Assembly (NCBI RefSeq): GCF_001666755.1
Contig: NZ_LZJC01000002.1
Location: forward strand, 1-43,971
DNA from: Mycobacterium sp. E1214
GTDB lineage: Bacteria; Actinomycetota; Actinomycetes; Mycobacteriales; Mycobacteriaceae
Length of the DNA stretch: 43,971 bases
Direction: 5' to 3'
Part shown: positions 26,585 to 35,062 of the stretch, in pieces
Numbering within the stretch: position 1 is the first letter of the stretch
Layout of the letters: every line of letters begins with the position of its first letter
Translations under genes and position numbers: made by a program
Notes under the pieces: generated by a model
The model's database searches: none
Seen by the model: the letters and a program-made list of their open reading frames with translations, nothing else
Told to the model about the DNA's origin: nothing

Positions 26585-27486
26585 GCGCCCGGGCCGATCC
26601 AGTCGCCGAAGCTCAATCCCGAGATTCGTTCGTAGGCCTCGATGTAACGGTCCCGCGTGGCCGCGACGACGTGGTCCGGCAGCGGTGGTGGCGGTTGGTC
26701 GCCGTGCCGGTCCCAACCGGACTCCGGACCAATGAGCCAGTTGCGGACGAATTGCTTGTCGAAACTGGCCTGCACGACACCGACCCGGTAGTCGGCGGCC
26801 GGCCAGTACCGCGACGAGTCGGGGGTGAAGATCTCGTCGGCCAGCACCAGGTTGCCCTCACCGTCGGTGCCGAACTCGAACTTGGTGTCCGCGATGATGA
26901 TTCCCCTACGCAACGCGTGGTCGGCGGCGCGCCCGTAGATCTGCAGCGTGCGGTCGCGCAGCTCGGCCGCGCGCGCCTCGCCCACCAACTCGACCACCCG
27001 GGCGAAGGGGATGTTCTCGTCGTGGTCGCCCAGCGCCGCTTTTGTCGCCGGGGTGAACAGCGGCTCGGGGAACCTGCTGGCCTCGACCAGCCCGGGCGGC
27101 AGCGCGATGCCGCAGACCTCACCGGTCGCTTGGTAGTCGAGCAACCCGGAGCCGGTGAGGTAACCGCGGGCCACGCACTCCACCGCAACCATGTCCAACT
27201 TCCGCACCAGCAGCGCCCGGCCCAGCACCTCGTCGGGGATTCGCGGGTCGTCCGGCGGCCCGGCCAGGTGGTTGGGGGCCGCAGCGAGGTCCGAGACGAG
27301 CCCGAAGAAGAACACGCTCATGGCCGTCAGGATCCGGCCCTTGTCGGGGATCGTGCTGTCGAGGACGTAATCGAACGCCGAGATCCGGTCGCTGGCGACC
27401 AGCAGCAGGTGCTCGTCGTCGACGCGGTAGATCTCGCGCACCTTGCCGCTGGCCAGATGCTCGTAGTCGGACAATGCGGGACGCAT
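26581..27486 (-). CDS. purC: Phosphoribosylaminoimidazole-succinocarboxamide (SAICAR) synthase
   Basis: A 301-aa ATP-dependent ligase joining CAIR and aspartate (purine synthesis). The N-terminal [33 protein letters not shown] region and the later [10 protein letters not shown] with [12 protein letters not shown] are diagnostic. The monomer is of the longer actinobacterial/fungal type. The ATG at 27486 lies 6 nt after a TAGGCT box, so it is probably leaderless. ptrB is translationally coupled downstream. Confidence 0.97.
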   Translation of the reverse strand: MRPALSDYEHLASGKVREIYRVDDEHLLLVASDRISAFDYVLDSTIPDKGRILTAMSVFFFGLVSDLAAAPNHLAGPPDDPRIPDEVLGRALLVRKLDMVAVECVARGYLTGSGLLDYQATGEVCGIALPPGLVEASRFPEPLFTPATKAALGDHDENIPFARVVELVGEARAAELRDRTLQIYGRAADHALRRGIIIADTKFEFGTDGEGNLVLADEIFTPDSSRYWPAADYRVGVVQASFDKQFVRNWLIGPESGWDRHGDQPPPPLPDHVVAATRDRYIEAYERISGLSFGDWIGPGA

Positions 27487-27492
27487 CGGGCC

Positions 27493-27498
27493 AGCCTA
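27493..27498 (-). promoter_or_regulatory. Candidate -10 box (TAGGCT), leaderless promoter of purC-ptrB
   Basis: TANNNT on the minus strand, 6 nt before the purC ATG. There is no ribosome-binding site in the gap. Confidence 0.5.
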
Positions 27499-27547
27499 TC
27501 GGGCAACCTTGCGGCGCCCGGGCGCGAGCTGTGCTGGTATCGGAGGT

Positions 27548-28165
27548 ATGACGCGGTTCTTGCCCTACTCGACCAGACCCCTTCGCCTGTTCGGCCAACT
27601 GATCAGCGACGTCGTCGTCTCGCTGTGGACGGTGATCTGGGGGTTCACCGGCCTGGCGGTACACGACGCCATCGCCACCATCGGCGACGCGGGGCGGGAG
27701 CTGGAGAACGGCTCGAAGGGCATCGCCGGCGGCATGGCCTCGGCCGGTCACGAGGCGCAGCAGATCCCGTTGGTCGGTGACGCGGTGAGCAAGCCGCTCA
27801 CCGCGGCCAGCGACGCGGCCATGGACATCGCGGGCGCCGGGCACAGCCTGAACTCCACGGCCGGCTGGCTCGCCGTGTTGCTCGGGATGGCCGTCGCCGC
27901 GCCGCCGATCCTGGCGGTCACCATGCCGTGGCTGTTCCTGCGGCTGCGGTTCTTCCGCCGCAAATGGACGGTGACCGCCCTGGCCGCCACGCCGGCCGGA
28001 CAGCAGCTGCTGGCTCTGCGGGCGATGACGAACCGGTCGCCGGGCAAGCTCGCGGCCGTGAGCGCCGACCCGGTCGGCGCGTGGCGGCGCGAGGATCCCG
28101 TGACCATCCACAGACTGGCCGCGCTGGAACTGCGGGCCGCCGGGATCCGGATCAGGACCGGCTGA
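27548..28165 (+). CDS. Conserved mycobacterial membrane protein (Rv0779c-like)
   Basis: A 205-aa protein with two hydrophobic segments, at about residues 15-40 (LISDVVVSLWTVIWGFTGLAV) and 103-128 (AGWLAVLLGMAVAAPPILAV), then a basic stretch RLRFFRRK. Between them lies an amphipathic, Ala/Gly-rich region that may be periplasmic. The C-terminal 75 residues are soluble. The ATG is directly preceded by GGAGGT with only one base between, too close for a normal ribosome-binding site, so initiation here is unusual. The function is unknown. It is divergent from purC (61 bp) and convergent with cyp126. Confidence 0.78.
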   Translation: MTRFLPYSTRPLRLFGQLISDVVVSLWTVIWGFTGLAVHDAIATIGDAGRELENGSKGIAGGMASAGHEAQQIPLVGDAVSKPLTAASDAAMDIAGAGHSLNSTAGWLAVLLGMAVAAPPILAVTMPWLFLRLRFFRRKWTVTALAATPAGQQLLALRAMTNRSPGKLAAVSADPVGAWRREDPVTIHRLAALELRAAGIRIRTG

Positions 28166-28198
28166 CCGCGCCGCGCCGCGACCGCGGCAGCCGGACCG

Positions 28199-29434
28199 TC
28201 ACGATTGCTCGTGCAGCGCCACCACGAGGTGCCGCATCCCGGTGTGGCGGTTGCTGCGCGTCCACTCGACGTCGCGCACCACCCGCACGCCGGCGAACCG
28301 CGACAACAGCTCCTCGAACAGCACCCGCAACTCCAGGCGGGCCAGGTTGGCGCCCAGGCAGTAGTGCACACCTTGACCGAATCCCAAGTGCGGATTAGGT
28401 TTTCGGGTGATATCGAACTCGTCGGGTCGCTCGAAAACCGCGGGGTCGCGGTTGGCGGAGGCCTCCCAGATCTGGACCTTCTGCCCGGCCTGGATCGGCT
28501 GTCCGCCCAGCTCGACGTCGCGGGTCGCGGTGCGCCGCTTGGACGGCGAGGGCGCCGTCCACCGCACCATCTCCTCGACGGCGGTGGGCAGCGTGGCGGG
28601 ATCGGCACGCAGCGCCCGCAACTGCTCCGGATGCTGGGCCAGCGCGAGCAGCCCACCCGCGATCGCGTTGCGGGTCGTCTCGGCGCCGGCGCTGAACAGC
28701 AGGCTGAAGAACAGATAGAGCTCGAGATCCGACAGCGCGGGGGCTTCGGCGTCGTCGACCACCGCATTGGCGACGACCGACAGCATGTCCTCGGTGGGTT
28801 GCGCGCGCTTGGCGGCGATGAGCTGCTGGCCGTAGGCGTACATCCGGGACCCCGCTTCGGCCTCGGACAACTGCGCCAGCGCCGCCTTGCGGGAACCGCC
28901 GAAGTCGAACTGCGGCTCGATCGCCTCGAACAGCCAATGCCGTTCCGACTCCGGCACTCCCAGCAGGATGCAGATCATCTGCATGGGCAGCTCGGCCGCC
29001 ACGTCGACGAGGAAGTCGAACGGCTCGCCCGGCATCACCGCGTCCAGCAGTCGCCGCGCGCGGGCCCGCAGATCGTCCTCGACCAGCCGGATCATCCGCG
29101 GCGTCAGCCCCGAGCTGACCAGGCGGCGGATCTGGGCATGCCGCGGGTCGTCCATCATGTTGAGCACCTGACCGGCGATGGCCAGGTCCTGCAGCAACGT
29201 GCCACCGTACGGCCGCCGGCCCCCGGTGACCGAGGAGTAGGTCACCGGATCCTTGAGCACCGCAAGGGTTTCGGCGTACGTGGCGACCGACCAGAAGCCC
29301 TCGCCATCCGGGGTGTTGTCGGTCGGGGCGTGCCAGTAAACCGGGGCCTCGCGGCGGTGCACGGCGAACACCTCGTGCGGGAAGCCGTCGGCGAAATTGT
29401 CGAGATCGGTGAGGTCGAGGCCCGCGAGGGTCAC
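28199..29434 (-). CDS. cyp126: Cytochrome P450 CYP126
   Basis: A 411-aa soluble bacterial P450. The I-helix oxygen-activation motif is SAGAETTRN, the ExxR is in EEMVRW/ERPDEFD regions, and the heme-binding loop [11 protein letters not shown] has Cys359 as thiolate ligand. It needs separate ferredoxin and reductase partners, and none is adjacent. The ATG overlaps the purB stop (ATGA), so it is transcribed with purB, an arrangement I also recall from M. tuberculosis (Rv0777-Rv0778). The physiological substrate is not established. Confidence 0.94.
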   Translation of the reverse strand: MTLAGLDLTDLDNFADGFPHEVFAVHRREAPVYWHAPTDNTPDGEGFWSVATYAETLAVLKDPVTYSSVTGGRRPYGGTLLQDLAIAGQVLNMMDDPRHAQIRRLVSSGLTPRMIRLVEDDLRARARRLLDAVMPGEPFDFLVDVAAELPMQMICILLGVPESERHWLFEAIEPQFDFGGSRKAALAQLSEAEAGSRMYAYGQQLIAAKRAQPTEDMLSVVANAVVDDAEAPALSDLELYLFFSLLFSAGAETTRNAIAGGLLALAQHPEQLRALRADPATLPTAVEEMVRWTAPSPSKRRTATRDVELGGQPIQAGQKVQIWEASANRDPAVFERPDEFDITRKPNPHLGFGQGVHYCLGANLARLELRVLFEELLSRFAGVRVVRDVEWTRSNRHTGMRHLVVALHEQS

Positions 29435-30849
29435 AAGATTGCGCCCGGTGCGTACTTGGCCGCGTCGGGGTAGCGGCTCACGAGGGCGTCCACCGCCGCG
29501 GCCACCTCGTCCACCTGGTCAGCGGCCGCGCCCGTGAACGCCTTTTTGTCGGCCAGCGCCGCGTCCAGCGCCGCCCGGTCCAACGGCAGCCGCTCGTCGG
29601 CGGCCAACCGGTCGAGGAGGTCGGGTTCGGCGCCGCGCTCGCGCATGGCCAACGCCGTCGCGACCGCGTGCTCGCGGATGACGTGATGCGCAGCCTCGCG
29701 TCCGACACCGGCGCGCACCGCCGCCATCAGCACCTTGGTGGTGGCCAAGAACGGCAGGTAGCGATCGAGCTCCCTGTCGATCACCGCCGGGTACGCCCCG
29801 AACTCGTCGAGCACGGTCAGGAACGTCTCGATCTGCCCGTCCATCGCAAAGAAGCTGTCCGGCAACGCGACTCGCCGCACCACCGAGCAGAAGACGTCGC
29901 CCTCGTTCCATTGCGCACCGGCAAGTTCGGCGGCCATCGAGGCGTAACCGCGCAGCACCACCTGCAAGCCGTTGACCCGCTCACAGCTGCGGGTGTTCAT
30001 CTTGTGCGGCATCGCCGACGAACCGACCTGCCCGGGCGCGAAGCCCTCGGTGACAAGTTCGTGGCCGGCCATCAGCCGGATGGTGTGCGCGAGCGACGAC
30101 GGCCCGGCGCCGAGTTGCACCAGCGCCGAGGTCACGTCATGGTCGAGCGAGCGCGGATAGACCTGCCCGACGCTGGTCAATACCGTTGTGAAGCCCAGGA
30201 ATTCGGCGACCCGACGCTCGAGCTCGGCCAGCTTGGCGGTGTCGCCGTCGAGCAGGTCGAGCATGTCCTGCGCGGTACCCATCGGCCCCTTGATGCCGCG
30301 CAGCGGGTAGCGGTCGATCAGCTCCCGCAGCCGGGTCAGGGCGACCAGCGTCTCCTGGGCCGCCGAGGCGAACCGCTTGCCCAGGGTGGTGGCCTGCGCC
30401 GCGACGTTGTGGCTGCGCCCGGCCATCACCAGGTCGCGGTAGGCCACGGCCCGCTCCGCCAACCGCGCCACCACGGCGACCCCGTGGGCGAATACCAGCT
30501 CGAGTGACCGCTTAATCTGCAGCTGCTCGACGTTCTCGGTCAGGTCGCGGCTGGTCATGCCCTTGTGCACCTGCTCGTGACCGGCGAGGGCGTTGAACTC
30601 CTCGATGCGGGCCTTGACGTCGTGGCGCAGCACCCGTTCGCGGGCCGCGATCGACGGCAGGTCGACGGTGTCCAGGACGCGCTCGTAGTCGTCGACCGCA
30701 CCGTCGGGCACCGCGACGCCCAGCTCGGCCTGGGCCCGCAGCACCGCCAGCCAGAGGCGGCGCTCGGCGACGATCTTGGCCTCCGGCGACCAGATCGCGA
30801 CCATGTCGGGGCTGGCGTAGCGGGCGGCCAGCACGTTCGGAATGCTCAC
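29431..30849 (-). CDS. purB: Adenylosuccinate lyase
   Basis: A 472-aa fumarase-superfamily enzyme that splits SAICAR to AICAR and adenylosuccinate to AMP. The superfamily signature [11 protein letters not shown] and the flexible catalytic loop lie in the second third. [11 protein letters not shown] and GRSHNVAAQ carry substrate contacts. The GTG at 30849 (Val-Ser-Ile-Pro-Asn) has GAGGA 5 nt upstream and gives the usual family length, while the frame open further upstream is non-coding. A TAAGCT box lies at 30874-30869. It overlaps cyp126 downstream. Confidence 0.97.
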   Translation of the reverse strand: MSIPNVLAARYASPDMVAIWSPEAKIVAERRLWLAVLRAQAELGVAVPDGAVDDYERVLDTVDLPSIAARERVLRHDVKARIEEFNALAGHEQVHKGMTSRDLTENVEQLQIKRSLELVFAHGVAVVARLAERAVAYRDLVMAGRSHNVAAQATTLGKRFASAAQETLVALTRLRELIDRYPLRGIKGPMGTAQDMLDLLDGDTAKLAELERRVAEFLGFTTVLTSVGQVYPRSLDHDVTSALVQLGAGPSSLAHTIRLMAGHELVTEGFAPGQVGSSAMPHKMNTRSCERVNGLQVVLRGYASMAAELAGAQWNEGDVFCSVVRRVALPDSFFAMDGQIETFLTVLDEFGAYPAVIDRELDRYLPFLATTKVLMAAVRAGVGREAAHHVIREHAVATALAMRERGAEPDLLDRLAADERLPLDRAALDAALADKKAFTGAAADQVDEVAAAVDALVSRYPDAAKYAPGAIL

Positions 30850-30868
30850 TTGGTCCTCACGAACACAC

Positions 30869-30874
30869 AGCTTA
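30869..30874 (-). promoter_or_regulatory. Candidate -10 box (TAAGCT) of purB-cyp126
   Basis: Minus-strand TANNNT, 19 nt before the purB GTG. A start about 7 nt downstream leaves a short leader holding GAGGA. Confidence 0.4.
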
Positions 30875-30925
30875 CGGTCGGCCCCTCCCGTCACTTCCCT
30901 CCCGGTTTCCGGGGTGACAGGCAAA

Positions 30926-30984
30926 GTGCCCGCCTCGCAGCGACAGAACCGCGGTCCCCCGCGGTGTCGCTGTGAGGCGGGCAC
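30926..30984. repeat. Long intergenic hairpin: 20-bp outer stem plus 6-bp inner stem
   Basis: GTGCCCGCCTC... at 30926-30945 pairs with 30965-30984 over all 20 positions (19 Watson-Crick pairs and one G-T at 30937/30973). Inside, after a GAA bulge, CCGCGG (30949-30954) pairs with CCGCGG (30959-30964) around a TCCC loop. The flanks 30909-30916 and 30991-30999 are also nearly complementary (CCGGGGTG / CACCCCCGG). It lies between the divergent purB and DUF429 promoters, so it may be outside both transcripts. Its nature (REP-like element, protein site, bidirectional terminator or small RNA) cannot be told from one copy. Confidence 0.75.
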
Positions 30985-31041
30985 ATCGCCCACCCCCGGT
31001 GCCAGGGACCGGTGGGGCCGGTGTGACTCGCTCCGGCCGCC

Positions 31042-31047
31042 TAACCT
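31042..31047 (+). promoter_or_regulatory. Candidate -10 box (TAACCT), leaderless promoter of the DUF429 gene
   Basis: TAACCT is followed by 6 nt and the ATG at 31054, with no ribosome-binding site between. Confidence 0.5.
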
Positions 31048-31053
31048 ATCCGG

Positions 31054-31791
31054 ATGTACTTCGCCGGGGTGGACCTCGCCTGGGCGGGGCGCAATCCGAC
31101 CGGTCTGGCCGTCGTCGACGCGGACGGGTCGCTGGTGAGCGTGTCCGCGGTCCGCGATGACGAGGAGATCCTCGCCGCGCTGCGGCCGTACACGCGGGGC
31201 GACTGCCTGGTCGCCTTCGACGCGCCGTTGGTGGTGACCAACCCGACCGGGCAGCGTCCCGCGGAGGCCGCGTTGAACCGCGACTTCCGCAGGTTCGAGG
31301 CCGGTGCCCACCCGGCCAACACCGGAAAACCCGAGTTCGCGCACGGGGCCCGTGGCGGGCGCCTGGCGCGCGCGCTCGGCCTGGAGCTGGACCCCCGCTC
31401 GGCGGCGGCCAGGCGCGCCATCGAGGTGTACCCGCACGCCGCGACGGTCGCGTTGTTCCGCCTCGAGCGCACGCTGAAATACAAGGCCAAGCCGGGCCGC
31501 ACGGTGGCCGGGCTCAAGGCCGAACTGCTCGTTCTGATGGACGGCGTCGAGCGGCTGTCGCGAGCCGCGGTGCCACTGCACGTCGCGGCCCATCCCGGGT
31601 GGGCGGCACTGCGCCGGGGGGTGATCGCGGCGGAACGCAAGAGCGCCCTGCGCCGCGCCGAGGACCCGGTCGACGCCGTCGTGTGCGCCTACGTCGCGTT
31701 GTTCGCGCAGCGCAGCCCGGCCGACGTGACGATCTACGGCGACCCCGCCACCGGGTGCATCGTGACGCCGTCGCTGCCGCCGCGCACCTAG
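31054..31791 (+). CDS. DUF429 family protein (Rv0776c-like)
   Basis: A 245-aa protein of the DUF429 family, which has an RNase H-like nuclease-type fold. The N-terminal GVDLAWAG segment carries the first conserved Asp, VAFDAPLVV the second, and RRAEDPVDAVVCAYVALF near the C-terminus a third acidic cluster. IEVYPHAATVALF is also typical. The biochemical role is unknown. It is leaderless by promoter spacing and convergent with the TetR gene, with one base between stops. Confidence 0.83.
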   Translation: MYFAGVDLAWAGRNPTGLAVVDADGSLVSVSAVRDDEEILAALRPYTRGDCLVAFDAPLVVTNPTGQRPAEAALNRDFRRFEAGAHPANTGKPEFAHGARGGRLARALGLELDPRSAAARRAIEVYPHAATVALFRLERTLKYKAKPGRTVAGLKAELLVLMDGVERLSRAAVPLHVAAHPGWAALRRGVIAAERKSALRRAEDPVDAVVCAYVALFAQRSPADVTIYGDPATGCIVTPSLPPRT

Positions 31792-31792
31792 C

Positions 31793-32410
31793 TCAGATCC
31801 GGACGGGCCGCTGGTCGATGGGCGCCAGCACGTCGATGAGGTCGGCGACCGCGCCCAGCGCCGCCGCCCGTGGGTCGCGGCCCTCCACCAGCGCCGAGAC
31901 CACCGAACCGTCGACGGCGCAGAGCAGCGTGCACACCAGCTCGATGTGCACCGACCGGCCGGATCGTTCGATCGCCTCGGCCACCGCCTCGGCGCGCTGC
32001 CGCAGGCTGCGCCGCATCGTCTCCTGCAACGCCGGGAACCGGGTGCACGCGATGTGTCGCTCGTAGCGAGAGATCAACTGTTCGGTGAGCCCCTCCCCGG
32101 ACACGTCACCGACGAGCAGGTCCGCGAGCACCTCGGCGATGGTCTCCGGTCCGCGGCGTCGGCGGGACAGGGCGGTGACCCGCGACCGCAGCTGCGCCAC
32201 CTCGATCATGGCGATGTGCTCGACGGCGCGGGCGATCAGATCGTCGAGGGAGGAGAAGTAATAAGTGGTGGAAGCCAACGGCAATCCGGCGCGCCGCGCC
32301 ACCGCCCGGTGCCGCACCGCCTCGAAGCCGCCCTCGGCCAGCAGCTCGGCGGCAGCGCTCACGAGCGCATACCGTCGACGTTCTCCTTTCGGAGTAACCG
32401 CTGCAGTCAC
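31793..32410 (-). CDS. TetR family transcriptional regulator (Rv0775-like)
   Basis: A 205-aa TetR repressor. The helix-turn-helix spans about residues 8-52 (RRYALVSAAAELLAEGG, recognition part LPLASTTYYFSSLDDLI). The rest is the helical ligand domain with RYERHIACTRFPALQE. The GTG at 32410 (Val-Thr-Ala-Ala-Val-Thr-Pro-Lys) fits the family N-terminus, and longer frames run into the divergent promoter. It faces the Tat esterase gene over 85 bp that contains an imperfect 30-bp palindrome, so control of that esterase and itself is likely (inference). Confidence 0.88.
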   Translation of the reverse strand: MTAAVTPKGERRRYALVSAAAELLAEGGFEAVRHRAVARRAGLPLASTTYYFSSLDDLIARAVEHIAMIEVAQLRSRVTALSRRRRGPETIAEVLADLLVGDVSGEGLTEQLISRYERHIACTRFPALQETMRRSLRQRAEAVAEAIERSGRSVHIELVCTLLCAVDGSVVSALVEGRDPRAAALGAVADLIDVLAPIDQRPVRI

Positions 32411-32427
32411 GAGTAGCCATCGTGCCA

Positions 32428-32457
32428 GCCAAAGTGGTACTGCATTGCCATTTCGGC
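32428..32457. promoter_or_regulatory. Imperfect 30-bp palindrome between TetR and esterase genes
   Basis: 11 of 15 positions are symmetrical about 32442/32443 (outer GCC/GGC, inner TGG/CCA). It is placed between the divergent starts at 32410 and 32496, as expected for a TetR operator. The size is at the upper limit for TetR sites. Confidence 0.4.
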
Positions 32458-32495
32458 CAAACGACCCGCCGCGCGGACATGGCATGATGGCCCGC

Positions 32496-33401
32496 ATGCC
32501 CGATTTGAGCCGCCGCGCCGTGCTGCGCCTCGGCACCGGCGCGGCCGCCGGTGCGGTCGGCGCCTACGGGCTCGACATGTTGTTCAAACCGCGCACATCT
32601 CACGCGACGCCGCCGCCCGCGGCCGGCACGCAGCCCCCGTTGGCGCCGCCGCGACCCGTGCCCGTCGAGCCGGCGCCCGCCGGCCCCGCGGCGCCGACGA
32701 TGGTGACCGGTTCGTTCGTCTCAGCCGCCCGCGGCGGCATCAGCACCAACTGGGCCATCGCGCGGCCGCCCGGCCAGACCAAGCCGCTGCGGCCCGTAAT
32801 CGCGTTGCACGGCAAAGGCAGTGACGCGGCCACCGTGATGGCCGGCGGCGTGGAGCAGGGTCTGGCGCAGGCGGTCAACGCGGGGCTGCCGCCGTTTGCG
32901 GTCGTCGCCGTCGACGGCGGCGGCGGTTATTGGCATAAGAGGTCTTCCGGCGAGGACAGCGGCGCGATGGTGCTCGACGAGCTCATCCCGATGCTCGGTG
33001 GCCAGGGGCTGGACACGTCGCGGGTGGCGTTTTTGGGCTGGTCCATGGGCGGCTACGGCGCGCTGCTGCTCGGCGGCCGGCTGGGCCCGGGGCGCACCGC
33101 GGCGATCTGCGCGGTGAGCCCCGCGCTGTGGCTGTCCTCGGGTGCGGCCGCGCCGGGCGCGTTCGACGGGCCGGACGACTTCGCCGCGAACTCCGTGTTC
33201 GGGATGCCGGCGCTCGGATCGATCCCGATCCGGGTGGACTGCGGCGACAGCGATCCTTTCTACGGTGCGACAAAGCAATTCATCGCGCAGTTGCCGACGC
33301 CGCCCGCGGGCGGTTTCTCGCCCGGGGGGCACGACCCGCAGTACTGGAGCTCCCAGTTGCCGGCCGAGCTGACGTGGTTGGCTCCGCTTTTGATCGCCTA
33401 G
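32496..33401 (+). CDS. Tat-exported esterase, alpha/beta hydrolase (Rv0774c-like)
   Basis: A 301-aa esterase. The N-terminus MPDLSRRAVLRLGTGAAAG is a twin-arginine signal (Arg6-Arg7). A Pro/Ala-rich linker follows (about 40-72). The catalytic fold has nucleophile elbow GWSMGG (Ser183), acid Asp251 or 253 (CGDSDPF) and His279 (GGHDPQYW). Similar proteins belong to the mycolyltransferase/esterase D type hydrolases, and the M. tuberculosis homologue is reported as a secreted esterase. The start at 32496 is chosen because a CATGAT box lies 7 nt upstream. In-frame ATGs at 32484 and 32487 are alternatives. It diverges from a TetR gene. Confidence 0.87.
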   Translation: MPDLSRRAVLRLGTGAAAGAVGAYGLDMLFKPRTSHATPPPAAGTQPPLAPPRPVPVEPAPAGPAAPTMVTGSFVSAARGGISTNWAIARPPGQTKPLRPVIALHGKGSDAATVMAGGVEQGLAQAVNAGLPPFAVVAVDGGGGYWHKRSSGEDSGAMVLDELIPMLGGQGLDTSRVAFLGWSMGGYGALLLGGRLGPGRTAAICAVSPALWLSSGAAAPGAFDGPDDFAANSVFGMPALGSIPIRVDCGDSDPFYGATKQFIAQLPTPPAGGFSPGGHDPQYWSSQLPAELTWLAPLLIA

Positions 33402-33465
33402 CGCGTGAGAACTAATCGCTCGCGGGAGTCGCGCCGCGACACGGGGATCACCCGCGAAACCGCGA

Positions 33466-33471
33466 TACGCT
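33466..33471 (+). promoter_or_regulatory. Candidate -10 box (TACGCT), leaderless promoter of ggtA
   Basis: TACGCT is followed by 7 nt and the ATG at 33479. Confidence 0.45.
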
Positions 33472-33478
33472 CGGAACA

Positions 33479-35062
33479 ATGAGCGCACCGTTCGACTGGA
33501 ACCTTCCCTACGCCTGGCCCCGAAAGCCGCTGCTGGCCCGCAACGTTGTGTGCACGTCGCAACCGCTGGCGGCGCAGGCGGGTCTGCGGATGCTCGCCGA
33601 GGGCGGCACCGCGGTGGACGCCGCGATCGCCACCGCCGTCACCCTGACCTTGGTGGAGCCGGTGTCCAACGGCATCGGTTCGGACGCGTTTGCCATCGTG
33701 TGGGACGGCCGGCAGCTGCACGGACTCAACGCGTCGGGCCGCTCCCCGGCGGCCTGGACCCCCGAATACTTCGGCGGCGCAGCCGTTCCCATGATCGGCT
33801 GGGACGCGGTGACGGTGCCCGGCGCGGTGTCGGCCTGGACCGAGCTGCACGCCAAGTTCGGCAGGCTGCCGTTCGAGCGGCTGTTCGAGCCCGCGATCGC
33901 CTACGGCCGCAACGGCTTTCTGGTGTCGCCCACGGTCGCCGCGCAGTGGGCGGCGCAGGTGCCGTTTTTCGCCGAACAGCCGGGCTTCGCCGACGCGTTC
34001 CTCCCCGGGGGCCGCGCCCCGCGGCCGGGCGAGCTGTTCACCTTCCCTGCACACGCGGCCACCCTGGAGAAGATCGCGGCCAGCAAGGGCGAGGCGTTCT
34101 ACCGCGGCGAGCTGGCCGCGCAGCTCGAGGCCCACGCCGCCGCGCACAACGGCGCGCTGCGGGCCACCGACCTCGGCGAGCATCGCGCCGACTGGGTGGA
34201 CACCCTCTCCGGCGGGTACCGCGGTTACACCCTGCACGAGCTGCCGCCCAACGGGCAGGGCATCGTCGCGCTCATCGCCTTGGGAATCCTGGAGCAGTTC
34301 GACATGGCCTCGCACCCAGCCGATTCGGCGGACACCGTGCACCTGCAGATCGAGGCGCTGAAACTCGCCTTCGCCGACGCCCAGGCCTACGTCGCCGACG
34401 CGGACCACATGCCGATGCACCCGCGACGGCTGCTGGACCCCGACTACCTGCGCCAACGCGCGGCGCTGATCGACCCCCGGCACGCCAGGCCCGCGTCCGC
34501 CGGCGCGCCCGGCGGCGGCACCGTGTACCTGACGGCCGCCGACGGCGACGGGATGATGGTCTCGATGATCCAGTCGAATTACATGGGCTTCGGCTCGGGC
34601 GTCGTGGTGCCCGGGACCGGGATCTCGCTGCAGAACCGCGGTGCCAATTTCGTTGTCGACGAAGGGCATCCGAACCAGGTGGGCCCGAACAAGCGCCCCT
34701 ACCACACCATCATCCCGGGCTTCGTCACGAAGGACGGCGCCGCGGTCATGAGCTTCGGGGTGATGGGCGGCGCGATGCAGCCGCAGGGTCACGTGCAAGT
34801 GCTCGCCCGCATCGCCGACCACGGCCAGAATCCCCAGGCGGCGTGCGACGGGCCCCGCTTCCGCTGGGTGCAGGGCCTGCAGGTCAGCTGCGAGGACGGC
34901 TTTCCCGCAACGACGCTCGACGAGCTCGCCCAGCGCGGCCATGACCTGGTCGCCGTCGACGACTACAACAGCTTCGGCAGCTGCCAGGCCATCTGGTGCC
35001 TGGACGACGGCTACTGCGCGGCCAGCGACCCGCGCCGCGACGGCCAGGCCACCGGTTTTTAG
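33479..35062 (+). CDS. ggtA: Gamma-glutamyltransferase family protein (GgtA)
   Basis: A 527-aa Ntn-hydrolase of the gamma-glutamyltranspeptidase family, made as a proenzyme that self-cleaves before a Thr. The large-subunit pattern is present ([32 protein letters not shown], then [11 protein letters not shown]). The processing region reads [14 protein letters not shown] (Thr348-Val-Tyr-Leu), followed by small-subunit motifs [19 protein letters not shown] and LQNRGANF. No signal peptide is seen, so it appears cytosolic, unlike classical periplasmic GGTs. The substrate may be a gamma-glutamyl amide, glutathione analogue or an acyl compound. Its stop overlaps the convergent purD stop by 4 bp. Confidence 0.9.
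   Translation: MSAPFDWNLPYAWPRKPLLARNVVCTSQPLAAQAGLRMLAEGGTAVDAAIATAVTLTLVEPVSNGIGSDAFAIVWDGRQLHGLNASGRSPAAWTPEYFGGAAVPMIGWDAVTVPGAVSAWTELHAKFGRLPFERLFEPAIAYGRNGFLVSPTVAAQWAAQVPFFAEQPGFADAFLPGGRAPRPGELFTFPAHAATLEKIAASKGEAFYRGELAAQLEAHAAAHNGALRATDLGEHRADWVDTLSGGYRGYTLHELPPNGQGIVALIALGILEQFDMASHPADSADTVHLQIEALKLAFADAQAYVADADHMPMHPRRLLDPDYLRQRAALIDPRHARPASAGAPGGGTVYLTAADGDGMMVSMIQSNYMGFGSGVVVPGTGISLQNRGANFVVDEGHPNQVGPNKRPYHTIIPGFVTKDGAAVMSFGVMGGAMQPQGHVQVLARIADHGQNPQAACDGPRFRWVQGLQVSCEDGFPATTLDELAQRGHDLVAVDDYNSFGSCQAIWCLDDGYCAASDPRRDGQATGF

Noticed and set aside
30850..31053. A purine riboswitch in front of purB
   Set aside because: The strong hairpin lies upstream of the likely purB -10 box, so it would not be in the mRNA. 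It also has none of the conserved purine-riboswitch loop sequences.
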